Shown here one piece after another: positions 16,857 to 26,693 of a stretch of DNA of 64,000 nucleotides. The translations under genes were made by a program, and so were the position numbers. Positions within the stretch are counted from its first letter, which is position 1. The number at the start of each line of letters is the position of its first letter. The notes beneath the pieces are model-generated. The model worked only from the letters and a program-made list of their open reading frames with translations. It was not told the DNA's origin and made no database searches. The stretch is from Candidatus Phytoplasma australiense (GTDB lineage: Bacteria; Bacillota_I; Bacilli_A; Acholeplasmatales; Acholeplasmataceae). The stretch lies in the NCBI GenBank assembly GCA_000069925.1, contig AM422018.1, positions 1 through 64,000 of the forward strand. The letters run 5' to 3'.

Positions 16857-18497
16857 TTGCCAACGTTATCTTTTTCAAGAATCAAGAATTATTTTAAAGT
16901 TAAGTATCTTGTTTTTGCTCTTTTAATTATTGTTATATCTTTTTTAATTATCGATGATTTTTATGCTCCACAATTTAAAAAAGGAGATCCAAACACTTTA
17001 GTTGTAGGAATGGAATGTGATTACTATCCTTATAATTATATGGCTCAATACAACAAGCAGATAGACCAAACATATCTTTTAACAGCAAATAATAGAGAAA
17101 CTAAGTCTTTAGTTGCTGGGTATGATATTTTGGTATCTAAAATATTAGCAAAACATTTAAACAAAAAATTGGTAATTAAAGCAATATCTTTCGATGGTTT
17201 AATTCCTGCTTGCCAAAATGGAGATATTGATTTAATTATTGCAGGAATGAGTGCCACAAAAAAAGAAAAGAAAAAATTGATTTCACTGAAAAATCTTATT
17301 ATGATTCCGATCAAACTTATTGTCTTATTATAAACAAAAACCTTCCTGAGGATGTTAAGGACAAATTTAGAGCTCTAAATAAAGATCAATTTCCCCCAGA
17401 TATGAAATGTTTATATCCAACAGGAACTTTTTACGAAGATATAGCACAAAAGTTAAAAGGATCTGAAATAGTAGAACTGGATAACTTTGATATCCAAGCT
17501 CAAAATGTTAAAACGGATTCTAATAAATATTTTTATGTAGCTGATGCAGCGGTTTCAAAAGCCCACAAAAAAACCGATCCAGATGATTTAGAATTGATAG
17601 ACGTTCCAATAAATTCAGATTTAATGAAAAACATAATCAAACCATCTGAAGGTATTCTTGGAATTGCATTTAAAAAAGAAAATATTGCAAAAAAAGGCAT
17701 TACCCAACAAGCTCTTGATAACTTTTTAGAAAACAATTTGTCTCAACAACAAAGAAAAGAATTATGGTCTATGGCTGAAGAAACCATTGACCCAGATAAA
17801 AGTATGTTGACTATCTTTAGAAACAATTTCCCTCTTTATAAAAAAGGGATTGCAACAACTCTTAAATTTGGGATTTATGGAACTTTGGGAGGATTTGCTT
17901 TATCTTTATTATTAGTTTTTTTCAAAGTTTTGAATATTACCAAAAAGAACAGTCATTTTGTAATTTATTATTTGCATCAAACAGGATGTAAAATTATTGA
18001 TATTTATATATGGGTTATCAAAAGTACCCCTATGTTAGTTCAAGCCTTTGTCGGTTATTATGTTTTCAAAGAGCTCTTTTTAAAAGATGTTTCGTGGTAT
18101 ACTCCAATGTTTTCTGCTTACATGGTAATTATTTTAAATACTATGGGATATATTGCAGAAATTATTACTAAAAATATTTCCTTTTTGGATAAAGGACAAA
18201 TTGAAGCCTCCTCGTCTTTGGGAATGTCACACACCCAAACAATGTACAATATTGTTTTACCTCAAGCAATTAAAACATCAGAAGTTCCTATTTTAAATCA
18301 GTTTATTATGAATTTAAAAGATTGTGTTGTTTTTAGTACGTTACGGTGGTATTATTGATATTGCTTTTGCTTCTAAATCTTTGTATGGTAGTGTTGCAAG
18401 CATTACCCCTTATTATATTTCTTCCATTATTTATTTGATAATTATAGGAACTATTATTTTCTTTTTGAAAAGATTAGAAAAAGCAAGACAAATTTAA
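16857..18497 (+). pseudogene. Lysine-type amino-acid ABC transporter, fused binding protein-permease, frameshifted twice
   Basis: The first part (TTG start behind AGGAAGG) has an N-terminal membrane anchor (about 17-33) and a family-3 solute-binding domain (VVGMECDYYPYNY, AGYDILVSK, GDIDLIIAGMSAT). It loses frame in the A-rich tract around 17258-17277 and stops at 17333. The intended frame resumes from about 17270 and continues through 17402-18358 with the end of the binding domain and a His/Glu-type permease domain with EAA-like loop. A second frameshift near 18340 precedes the last ~50 codons, ending 18497. The riboswitch upstream identifies lysine as the likely substrate. No ATPase gene follows. 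It is non-functional as read unless slippage rescues it. Confidence 0.85.
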
Positions 18498-18840
18498 ATT
18501 TTATAATATAAATAATTAAAATATTTTAAATTAAATTTATTAAATAAAATGACAATATTAAAATTAATAATAAGACAAATTAGTTTCTAGATTTATATGT
18601 TTTAATTTTGTTGTTAATTCAAAAGTATTAAAAAAATATCTTTTTGATTTTTTGATTCAAAAAAAATTTAAAAGCCCTCGTTAGTTTGAGGGCTTTTATT
18701 TTTATAAAAATATTCACTTTTTCCAAAGACTCGCCAACTTTTGTTTTAAATTTTTTTAAAACTTAAAAAGCTTGTGATAATTACAATTTATTCAGATTAA
18801 AAAAACTATAAAATCAAAATTAAAAAAATTATCTCTCTTT
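18498..18840. other. Intergenic DNA with a terminator and a repeat R3 copy
   Basis: Contains the terminator at 18670-18700 and an R3-type segment (about 18755-18820, with CTTGTGATAATTACAATTT). No gene is visible. Confidence 0.45.
18670..18700 (+). terminator. Rho-independent terminator
   Basis: AAAGCCCTC pairs with GAGGGCTTT around an 8-nt loop, followed by a T-rich run. It is the first clear terminator after the transporter pseudogene. Confidence 0.8.
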
Positions 18841-19035
18841 ATGTTTTTTAAATTAAAAGATATATGTTTTTTGCCAATAAACGAAAAATACAAACATTTT
18901 TTTAAGAAAATAATGCTATATTTAATATTTTACGCTTTTAATGTTTATCTAGCAATAATTTCATTTGTTGTTTTCATGTTTTTGATTGACGGGGTGAGGC
19001 AGGCGAGCTGTTTTTATAATTTTTTAATTTATTAA
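18841..19035 (+). CDS. Hypothetical 64-aa membrane peptide, doubtful
   Basis: One hydrophobic stretch (about 27-50) follows a basic N-terminus. There is no ribosome-binding site before the ATG and the codon content is what random AT-rich DNA gives. It sits between two dispersed repeats. I list it only because the frame is open; it could easily be non-coding. Confidence 0.2.
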   Translation: MFFKLKDICFLPINEKYKHFFKKIMLYLIFYAFNVYLAIISFVVFMFLIDGVRQASCFYNFLIY

Positions 19036-19339
19036 GTGTTTTTTTGGAAAATTATTTTTAGAAAAAATGAAAATTATTTTTTTATTTTTGAAGATTTTTA
19101 AAAGTAATGGGGAAATAATTTTTTTAGACATTTTTTTAGTTTAATTAATTTGTTTTGTTGATTTGCAAAGATATTAAATTATCTATTATTTTTTTTAGTT
19201 GCCAAGAATATTTTAAAATAAAAAATGTCTAAAAACAAGGAACAGCATATTATTTTTTAATTTGGGATTTAGAATATTTTTTAATCATTTGTACCATAAT
19301 ATAAAATATATAATTTTTTACATATAGAAAAGAGTATTC
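19036..19339. other. Intergenic DNA, mostly repeat R2
   Basis: Holds R2 copy B and sequence before it (TTTATTAAGTGTTTTTTTG) that resembles 32045-32120. A TATAAT-like box is at about 19297-19303 upstream of the next gene. Confidence 0.4.
19124..19232. repeat. Dispersed repeat R2, copy B
   Basis: 109 bp bounded by TTAGACA and TGTCTAA. It has the same interior as copy A and the same following sequence (AAAA...GAACAGC). Confidence 0.6.
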
Positions 19340-20294
19340 ATGCATAATATTAATTATTTTTTCAAATCTTTTGTAATTTTAGATATAATTTTTACCATAA
19401 TTTTAACTACTATTGTTTTGAAAATTATATTTTTAATATTTTCTTTTGTATATACAATTATTAAAAAAATAACATATATAAAGTTTTTTTGTTTTCGTGT
19501 AAAAATTTTAAAATTCATTATAAAACAAAATATTGATGCATTAGATATATTAAAAACTAAAATAATTTTTTTTCAAAAAGATTTAAAAGAAAATAATAAT
19601 TTGCAAAAGAAAATAATTAATCGAATCGATAAAAATCTTTTATATCAAACATTTTATTCACAAATAGTAAACTTTAATTTAGTAAATTTTAATCTTGATT
19701 TGCAAAAAAATCATGAAGAAGGATTAATTAATTCTTTAAATTTTTTGTTTTGGATAGAAAAACACAACAAACAAATCAATTTTAATAATAATGGTTTAAT
19801 TATTATGATTGATAAAATTGTTGATAATTTAAAAAAAGAATTATTTTATTTTAATAAAGAAAAAAAGATACTAATGTTAATATTGATAACAAAATTAAAA
19901 AAATATTAAATATATTTAAATTTATCTGTATATTGCATAAAATATGTAAATATACATTTGAAAGTTATATCAACCAAGAAGAATTTACAAAATTAAAAAT
20001 CTTATTTACATATAATTTAAAAAAATATTTTATTTTAAAAATTCATATTTGTTTTAAAAATATAATAGAAAAAAGATGGTCCATATTATGGAAAATATTA
20101 CAATTAATATTATTTTCTTTTTTTCCAAGTTTAAGGTTTTTTGGTAATTTTATAAAAATGTTGTAGCTATCCTAAGAATCAATGAAGCAAATTCACCTGC
20201 AAAATATATCATCAATTGTTTTTTAAACAAAATGAAAGATAAAAAAGACCAAAATATGAATGAAAATATAGAAGAAGTCTACAACCTCAAATAA
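19340..20294 (+). pseudogene. Hypothetical membrane protein, frameshifted
   Basis: The opening 189 codons encode a hydrophobic N-terminus (about 10-45) and a helical, charged region. The frame is lost near the A-run at about 19860-19872. Another frame continues without interruption from there through 19933-20166, and a third extends to TAA at 20292-20294 (ending EEVYNLK). Together they would make about 315 aa. An N-terminal helix followed by long helices loosely recalls LemA-type proteins, but I cannot confirm that. It starts at ATG with AGAAAAGAG upstream. Confidence 0.5.
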
Positions 20295-20370
20295 CAAACA
20301 AGAATAAAAAAACAATAAAGCTTTAAAAACAAAAGATAATATTTTTTCACTGTTGCTTTTTGATATTTTT

Positions 20371-20470
20371 TTTTAGTTTAATTAATTTTTTTGTTGATTT
20401 GAAAAGATATGAAATTATCTATTATTTTTTTAGTTTTAAAAAATAATTTTAAAACAAAAATGTCTAAAAA
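20371..20470. repeat. Dispersed repeat R2, copy C
   Basis: It shares GTTGATTTGAAAAGATATGAAATTATCTATT and the right end TGTCTAAAAA with copies A and B; the left end is eroded. Confidence 0.5.
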
Positions 20471-20689
20471 AACATCATCTCCCCAAATATTTTAAAATAA
20501 AAAATGTCTAAAAACAAGTAACAGTGCGCTGTTTTTTTTAAAAGAAAAAAAGACCAACTAAAAAGTCAGTCTTAAATGTTTGAATTTTGATATTTAATTT
20601 TTTTGAGTGTTTGGAATTCAGTTTATTTTTTCATTAAATAATTTATAAATTTATTTTTCAAAAAAAGAAAAATTAAAATATACAATTGG

Positions 20690-20850
20690 ATATGGTCCTT
20701 AAAAATTGGGTTGTTAAACAACAAAATAGTATTTTTCCAAACTACTTATTAACGTAGTTTGGTTTTTTGTTTTTAGCGGAAAAACCTAAACAAAATCTAA
20801 GAAAAGAGGGGAAAAGATGTTTTGAAAAATCGGGGTTAAAAAACAAAATA
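20690..20850. repeat. Dispersed repeat R1, copy 2
   Basis: TGGTCCTTAAAAATTGGGTTGTT...hairpin...GGAAAAACCTAA...AGAAAAGAGGGGAA. The reversed copy at 60040-60165 matches nearly along the whole length. Confidence 0.7.
20737..20768. terminator. Hairpin terminator inside R1 copy 2
   Basis: CCAAACTAC pairs with GTAGTTTGG (9 bp) followed by TTTTTT. It is followed by T on the + strand and preceded by an AT-rich tract, so it works best in the + direction. Confidence 0.65.
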
Positions 20851-21038
20851 TATTTTTCTTTGGTGACAAAATTTTGAAAGGTCTTTTCCTAAAATGATTG
20901 TAGAAAAAAACCAATCTATTTTTTTAAAACCTTGCCAAACCCTTTGAATCCAAAGAAAAACTTAAAAATTTAAACAATCCCAAAGATAACGTTGAGAAAA
21001 TTAAATAATTTAAGTTAAGTGAAAAAAATATTTTAAGA

Positions 21039-22964
21039 TTATCTTTTTTCCATAATTTCTTGATTAAGAGAAGAAATAAAAGTTTCAATGTTTGTAGTTG
21101 TTTGGTTTTTTTGGCCATATTTTCTAAAAGTAATCAAATTTTTAGCAATTTCATTATCACCAACAACTATTTGATAAGGGATTTTTAATTCTTGAGCTTC
21201 TCTGATTTTATAACCCAAAGTTGCCTCTTTGGAATTAATTTCTGCTCTTAATCCTTGAGATAATAAAAGTTCTTTAATTTCTTGAGTATATTTTAAATTA
21301 ACCGAAGAAGAAACAGGAATTAAAAGTATTTGTACAGGAGCAAGCCACAAAGGAAAAACACCTTTATTTTCTTCAATTAAATGAGATAAAAAACGTTCCA
21401 AAGTAGAAACAATAGCGCGATGAATGACAACAGGACGGCAATGTTTGTTATTAGCATCAATAAAAGTTAAATCAAATTTTTGCGGTAATAAAAAATCTAA
21501 TTGAATTGTTGATAAAGTTTCTTCATTTCCTAAAGCAGTAAGTACTTGAACATCTAACTTAGGGCCATAAAAAGCAGCATCGCCAATGGCTTCTCTAAAA
21601 GGTAAATTTAATTCTTGGATTGTTTTTTTTAAAATGTTTTCTGCATGTTGCCACATATTGTCATCTGGAAAATATTTTTCTTTATCTTGAGGATCACGAT
21701 AACTTAAACGGAATTCGTATTTTGTGATTTTAAAATCACGATAAACCTCTAAAATTAAATTGATGATTTTTTTGATTTCTTCTTCAATTTGATCAGGTCT
21801 TACAAAATTATGAGCATCATTAAGATTCATTTCTCTTACTCTTTGTAATCCTGAAACAGCGCCTGATTTTTCAAAACGATGCATCATCCCTAATTCAGCA
21901 ATTCTTAATGGCAACTCTTTATAACTACGAGGACTTTTTTTATAAATCATCATATGATGTGGACAGTTCATCGGTCTTAAAACTATTTTTTCTTTATTTT
22001 CTAATTGCATCACAGGAAACATGTTTTGAGAATAATGTTCTAAATGACCTGAAGTGCGATAAAGCTCTACGTTTGCCATAATAGGAGTATAGACGTGATG
22101 ATATTGATGACTCAATTCTTTATCAACAATATACCTTTCAACAATACGCCTCAAAGTGGCTCCTTTAGGCAACCAAAAAGGTAAACCCAACCCCACTTCT
22201 TGAGAAAACATAAATAAATCTAATTTTTTATTAAGTCTTTTATGGTCGCGTTCTTTTCTTTCTTCTAAAAGTTTCAAATAATTGCCAAGGTCTTCTTTTT
22301 TAAAAAAAGAAGTGCCATAAATACGAGTTAATGATTTATTTTTAGCATCACCTTGAAAATAAGAACCAGAAATTTTTAAAAGCTTAAAATGTTTTATTAA
22401 AGATAATTTAGGAATATGACCCCCACGACAAAGGTCAATAAATTCACCTTGATGACAAACAGTAATATCTTCTTCTTTGTGTTTTTCTAATAAAATTAAT
22501 TTATAAGGATTATAGGAAAAAAGCCTTTTAGCTTCATCATGCGTTACTTTTTTCATTATCATGGAGTGATTTTCTAAAGCTACTTCGTGCATTTTTTTTT
22601 CAATTGTTGGCAAATCTTTTTCTGAAATAGAATGGTTTTGAAAATCAATGTCATAATAAAAACCTTCTTTAATGGCTGGTCCAATTGTAAAAAGAGCGTT
22701 TGGATAAAGTCTTTGGATTGCTTGAGCCATTAAATGAGCCGTGCTATGGTTTAGAACAAATAACGATTTGGGATTACTTTCTGCCAAAATTTCTAAGTCT
22801 CCATCTTGTGTTAAAGGATAATCAAGTTCTATGAATTTTTGGTTAAAAAGAGCTGCAACTGGTTTTTTCAAAGTTTTTTTTAACCAATTTTTCCAAATTT
22901 CCAAAGGAGTTGTTTTGGAAGGAAATGAATGGCTTTGATGATTTAAAAGATTAATTTTAATCAT
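21039..22964 (-). CDS. thrS: Threonine-tRNA ligase
   Basis: It charges tRNA-Thr. At 641 aa it has the full bacterial architecture: an N-terminal TGS domain (1-60), the editing domain with HSTAH (about 73-77) and a distal Cys/His pair, the class II catalytic core (motif 2 in RIAELGMMHRFEKSGA, zinc ligands Cys/His including NCPHHM), and the C-terminal anticodon-binding domain. It starts at ATG 22964, 32 bp after the preceding DHH gene. It is the last gene of the minus-strand run 26666-21039. Confidence 0.97.
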   Translation of the reverse strand: MIKINLLNHQSHSFPSKTTPLEIWKNWLKKTLKKPVAALFNQKFIELDYPLTQDGDLEILAESNPKSLFVLNHSTAHLMAQAIQRLYPNALFTIGPAIKEGFYYDIDFQNHSISEKDLPTIEKKMHEVALENHSMIMKKVTHDEAKRLFSYNPYKLILLEKHKEEDITVCHQGEFIDLCRGGHIPKLSLIKHFKLLKISGSYFQGDAKNKSLTRIYGTSFFKKEDLGNYLKLLEERKERDHKRLNKKLDLFMFSQEVGLGLPFWLPKGATLRRIVERYIVDKELSHQYHHVYTPIMANVELYRTSGHLEHYSQNMFPVMQLENKEKIVLRPMNCPHHMMIYKKSPRSYKELPLRIAELGMMHRFEKSGAVSGLQRVREMNLNDAHNFVRPDQIEEEIKKIINLILEVYRDFKITKYEFRLSYRDPQDKEKYFPDDNMWQHAENILKKTIQELNLPFREAIGDAAFYGPKLDVQVLTALGNEETLSTIQLDFLLPQKFDLTFIDANNKHCRPVVIHRAIVSTLERFLSHLIEENKGVFPLWLAPVQILLIPVSSSVNLKYTQEIKELLLSQGLRAEINSKEATLGYKIREAQELKIPYQIVVGDNEIAKNLITFRKYGQKNQTTTNIETFISSLNQEIMEKR

Positions 22965-22996
22965 AAAATAACCCTTTCTGAAATTTTTTATAAATA

Positions 22997-23938
22997 TTAC
23001 TTAAGTTGTTTTAAATAAATAGATAAATCTTTTTCTAGCGATTTTATAAACGGTTCAATTTCTTGAAAAGAAGATAAAAGCAAACTACATGCACTTAAAT
23101 GACCTTTAAAACCGTATTTTTTAACAACATGATAAATATGAGGTCCATTAGAACAAAGACGAACTTTAATTTTTTGGTTATTCATTTCTAAAAAAAGAAT
23201 ATAAAAATAGTAATTTTCTATATACAATAACAAATTAATAGCAGAAAAAGACTCTTCCAAGGTTAAATTAAATTTTTGCATTGTTTTTTGAGAAACATAA
23301 ACATAAACAAAATTTTTTGCTACAACAATATTTTGACATACATAACCTTTATATTTTACAACATTAAGCTTTTCTTTTTTGACTTTTTTTTCCACCCAAG
23401 TCACATCAATACCATAATTTAATAATTCGGATGCAATGCGAAAAGTTTGGCTACTCACACGATTAAAACGAAAATTACCACTATCAGTCAATATTCCTAC
23501 ATAAATAGCCAAAGCACCTAAATAAGTTAATTTTAAATTTAATTTTTCTTTGAGAAGGTAGATCATCTCAGAACAAGAACCAAAAGAATCATCAACCCAT
23601 TCATAATTTCCATAATTTGATATTAAAATATGATGGTCAATTCGAATAATAAATTTACCTAGCTGAAATCTTTGATCACTAATATTTTTGGTGTCACCAG
23701 AATCAACAACAAAAACCAAAGCATTTTTATAAACATCATCAGTTATTTTATCCATTGTTCCTAAAAAAGACAAATTCAGGTTTTCTTCGCCAACTGCATA
23801 AACTTTTTTCTCAGGAAAAGTTGTTTGCAACATGTTTTTTAATCCAAATTGCGCTCCATAAGAATCGCCGTCTGGTCTTTTATGTCCGTGGATAATAATA
23901 GTATCAAAAAATTTAATTTTTTCTTGGATTAACTTCAT
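22997..23938 (-). CDS. DHH-family phosphoesterase, degenerate DHHA1 (NrnA-like paralogue)
   Basis: The 313-aa product belongs to the DHH/DHHA1 family that includes NrnA (nanoRNase and pAp phosphatase). The DHH domain motifs are present: HGHKRPDGDS (18-27), VVDSGD (about 79-84) and RIDHH (about 101-105). In the DHHA1 substrate-binding domain the usual GGGH motif reads FKGHLSA, so two of the three glycines are gone. The paralogue at 25686 keeps GGGH. The two genes flank mnmE and probably arose by duplication. Activity may be altered or regulatory. Confidence 0.85.
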   Translation of the reverse strand: MKLIQEKIKFFDTIIIHGHKRPDGDSYGAQFGLKNMLQTTFPEKKVYAVGEENLNLSFLGTMDKITDDVYKNALVFVVDSGDTKNISDQRFQLGKFIIRIDHHILISNYGNYEWVDDSFGSCSEMIYLLKEKLNLKLTYLGALAIYVGILTDSGNFRFNRVSSQTFRIASELLNYGIDVTWVEKKVKKEKLNVVKYKGYVCQNIVVAKNFVYVYVSQKTMQKFNLTLEESFSAINLLLYIENYYFYILFLEMNNQKIKVRLCSNGPHIYHVVKKYGFKGHLSACSLLLSSFQEIEPFIKSLEKDLSIYLKQLK

Positions 23939-24022
23939 CTTTTTTTATTCCTTTTAATTATTTAGAGATTAGAAAATAACAAAAAATAATTACAACATGA
24001 AAAATATAAAAAAATAGTATTT

Positions 24023-25384
24023 TTATTTTCCCAAACAAAATTTAGAAAATAATTCTTTAATTAAATCATTTTCTTGATTATCACCAATAATTTTTCCTAA
24101 AGCTTGATAAGCCTTGGTTAAGTCAATGGAATAAACATCTATTGGCATTGAATCCATGAAAGCAGTTTGAAAATCTTTTAAGGCTTGATGTGCTATCTGT
24201 ATTTGATTAATGTGCCTCACGTTAGAAAAAGAATTAAAATCTTTAGATGAAATTTGTTCTAATTGAAACTTTTGTAAAATAGCTTTTTGTAATTCGTCCA
24301 AGCCTGTTTTCTTTAAACTAGAAATGGAAATAAAATTTTTGATAGGAAAAGAAGTAACTGTTTTTTCATTACTTAAATCAGCTTTGTTACCTATAATAAT
24401 CCGAGGTTTTAAACGTGTTAATTCTAATAGTTTTTCATCATCTTCCTTTAAAGGTTCACTTTGATCTAAAACTAATAAAATAAGTTCAGCTGATGATAAA
24501 ATTTTTTTAGTCCTTGAAATACCGATTTTTTCAATTGGGTTTGTAGTTTGATGAATTCCTGCAGTATCAATTAAATTAAGGGTAATGCCTTGACAATTAA
24601 AAGAAGCATCAACAAAATCTCTTGTAGTGCCTGCGATGTCAGAAACAATTGCTTTTGGTTCGTTTAATAAAGCATTTAATAAGCTAGATTTACCAACATT
24701 AGGGCGACCAATAATTAAAGTTTTAATTCCATCTCTTAAATAACGACTTTTTTGAGAATGAAATAAAATAGCCTCTAATTCTTCTATTAAACTTTTTACT
24801 TGAGGAGCAATAATGCTTTGAGTCATTAACAAAGTGTCATCATATTCAGGATAATCAATATTAACTTCAATTTGAGCAATAAGAGTCAAAATTTTTTCTC
24901 GCAAAGAACTAACTAATTGAGAAGTGTGTTTATGGAGCCCTAAATTAGCAATTTTAATAGCATTTTGATTAGTGGCATGAATCAAATCCATGATAGCTTC
25001 AGCCTGCACCAAATCAATTTTACCATTCATATAAGCTCTTTGACTAAATTCTCCAGGATAAGCCAATCTAAGATCTAAAGTTAAAATACGTTCTAACACC
25101 ATTTGAGTAATTAAAATACCGCCATGAGCACTAATTTCTACAACATTTTCGCCAGTAAAAGAATTAGGAGCTTTAAAAACAGAGACCAAAACTTCATCTA
25201 AAATAGTTTCATCTTGGTTTAAAATAAAACCATGATGGACGGTATGCGTTAAAGCTTCTAATAAGTTTTTACCTTTAAAAATTTTATTAATTTCTGTAAT
25301 CGCTTGAGCGCCACTAACTCTAATAACACTTATCCCACCTGTTCCTAAGGGAGTTGTGATTGCAGCAATAGTATCAAAAAACAT
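24023..25384 (-). CDS. mnmE: tRNA uridine-5-carboxymethylaminomethyl modification GTPase MnmE
   Basis: MnmE, with MnmG, modifies U34 of tRNAs reading split codon boxes. It has 453 aa. The N-terminal folate-binding domain covers 1-120. The G domain has G1 GRPNVGKSS (226-234), SDIAGTTRD (G2, 248-256), DTAG (G3, 273-276) and NKAD (G4, about 332-335). The C-terminus is the conserved CLGK, whose Cys is essential in the family. It starts at ATG 25384. No MnmG gene is in the window. Confidence 0.97.
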   Translation of the reverse strand: MFFDTIAAITTPLGTGGISVIRVSGAQAITEINKIFKGKNLLEALTHTVHHGFILNQDETILDEVLVSVFKAPNSFTGENVVEISAHGGILITQMVLERILTLDLRLAYPGEFSQRAYMNGKIDLVQAEAIMDLIHATNQNAIKIANLGLHKHTSQLVSSLREKILTLIAQIEVNIDYPEYDDTLLMTQSIIAPQVKSLIEELEAILFHSQKSRYLRDGIKTLIIGRPNVGKSSLLNALLNEPKAIVSDIAGTTRDFVDASFNCQGITLNLIDTAGIHQTTNPIEKIGISRTKKILSSAELILLVLDQSEPLKEDDEKLLELTRLKPRIIIGNKADLSNEKTVTSFPIKNFISISSLKKTGLDELQKAILQKFQLEQISSKDFNSFSNVRHINQIQIAHQALKDFQTAFMDSMPIDVYSIDLTKAYQALGKIIGDNQENDLIKELFSKFCLGK

Positions 25385-25491
25385 TTTTTAACCATTTCAC
25401 GAAATACAACCAATTAACTACACAAAAATTATGCAAACATTTAAAAATGTTTTTGAAAAATTAAAAAAATTATAATGCCTTTTTGTAATTA

Positions 25492-25650
25492 TCAAAAATT
25501 CTTTTTGATTATCGCAAATATTTTAAATCCATAAATCTTTTTCTTGTTTTTTTGCAAAGAAATAAAAGATAGTTTTAAAAAGCAAGGTTTTAATTCTAAT
25601 TGAGATATTTCATTTTTTTTTTTTTTTGGAGTTTTTTGGTTGTTTTCCAT
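25492..25650 (-). CDS. Small basic protein, 52 aa
   Basis: A 52-codon frame from ATG 25648-25650 to TGA 25492-25494, with AGAAAGG as ribosome-binding site. It begins MENNQKTPKKKK and ends with a mixed hydrophobic and Lys-rich tail. The frame runs through a 15-A tract, so it depends on that length. It sits between a DHH phosphoesterase and mnmE in the same direction. I recognise no family. The good start site and spacing favour a real gene, but the A-tract raises doubt. Confidence 0.4.
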   Translation of the reverse strand: MENNQKTPKKKKNEISQLELKPCFLKLSFISLQKNKKKIYGFKIFAIIKKNF

Positions 25651-25685
25651 AACCTTTCTTACATTTTAAAAAGGCAAAAATAAAT

Positions 25686-26666
25686 TTAAGGCTTTGATTT
25701 AAAACAAAGCTCTTTTTTATCGTGGTTTTTTTGTTGTGCTTCAAAAGTCATAATGGCTTTTTGGATTTTTTCCACAAAAACGGGGATTTGATCTTTTGAA
25801 TCCAAAGTAGCACCACAAGCTCTTCTATGACCCCCCCCTTTAAATTGTTGAGCAATGTGATTAATTTCCGGTCCACGAGAACGAATACTCACTTTAAAAG
25901 TTCCATCTTCTTTTTCCATAAAAAAAGCCCACACTGGATGATTTTCTAAATGACCTAAATTATTAACTAAACTTGCAGCAACATCTAAATTTAAATTAAG
26001 TTTTTTCAAAATCGCTTGAGAAACGACAAGATAAACAAAACCTTTAGAAGCAATAGCGTTTTGAAAAATATAGGCCTTATAATGAAACAAAACTAAATTT
26101 TCTTTGTTAAGGTGATAAAAAATTTTTGCAACATCTAAATCAAAAGCCAACAGAGAAGAAGCAGCTTTCAAAGTATATTGATTAACTCGATCAAAACAAA
26201 AATTACCAGTATCAGCAACAATACCTACATACATCGCCAAAGCACCTTGATAAGTTAATTTCATTTTAAAATTTTCTTTTAAATCAAAAATCATTTGAGA
26301 ACAAGAAGAATAACTAGAATCAACCCATTGATAATCGCCATAATGATCTGTTAATAAATGATGATCGATTCGGATAATTTTTTGAGCTAATTTAAAACGG
26401 TTGTCACTAATTCTTTTTTCTTCACCACAATCAACTATAATAGCTAAAGCATTTTGAAATAAATCATCTTCAATTTGATCCATACTTCCAACAAAAGATA
26501 AATAAAGGTTGTTTTCACCAACAGCATAAACCTTTTTATCAGGAAAAGTAGCTTTGATGACATCTTTGAGTCCTAATTGAGCACCATAACAATCACCATC
26601 AGGATTAATATGTCCATGGATAATAATTTTATCAAATTTTTTAATTTGTTCATAAATAATTTGCAT
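25686..26666 (-). CDS. nrnA: DHH/DHHA1 phosphoesterase, NrnA-like (oligoribonuclease / pAp phosphatase)
   Basis: It likely degrades 2-5-mer RNAs and/or 3'-phosphoadenosine-5'-phosphate. At 326 aa it has complete motifs: HGHINPDGDC (17-26), IIVDCG (about 77-82), RIDHH (about 99-103), VADTGNF (about 150-156) and the DHHA1 motif KGGGHRRACGA (about 279-289). It starts at ATG with AAGGATA upstream and lies 27 bp after the solute-binding-protein gene, so it may be the distal gene of the same transcript. The 22997 gene is its degenerate paralogue. Confidence 0.9.
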   Translation of the reverse strand: MQIIYEQIKKFDKIIIHGHINPDGDCYGAQLGLKDVIKATFPDKKVYAVGENNLYLSFVGSMDQIEDDLFQNALAIIVDCGEEKRISDNRFKLAQKIIRIDHHLLTDHYGDYQWVDSSYSSCSQMIFDLKENFKMKLTYQGALAMYVGIVADTGNFCFDRVNQYTLKAASSLLAFDLDVAKIFYHLNKENLVLFHYKAYIFQNAIASKGFVYLVVSQAILKKLNLNLDVAASLVNNLGHLENHPVWAFFMEKEDGTFKVSIRSRGPEINHIAQQFKGGGHRRACGATLDSKDQIPVFVEKIQKAIMTFEAQQKNHDKKELCFKSKP

Positions 26667-26693
26667 ATTTTATCCTTCTATGATTTTATTTAT

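Larger units (their letters stand above)
20295..21038. other. Intergenic DNA rich in repeats and hairpins
   Basis: Holds R2 copy C (about 20371-20470) and a second TGTCTAA end at about 20504-20512. A minus-strand hairpin at 20549-20573 and R1 copy 2 with its hairpin (20737-20762) follow; either hairpin could end the thrS transcript. Confidence 0.5.
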
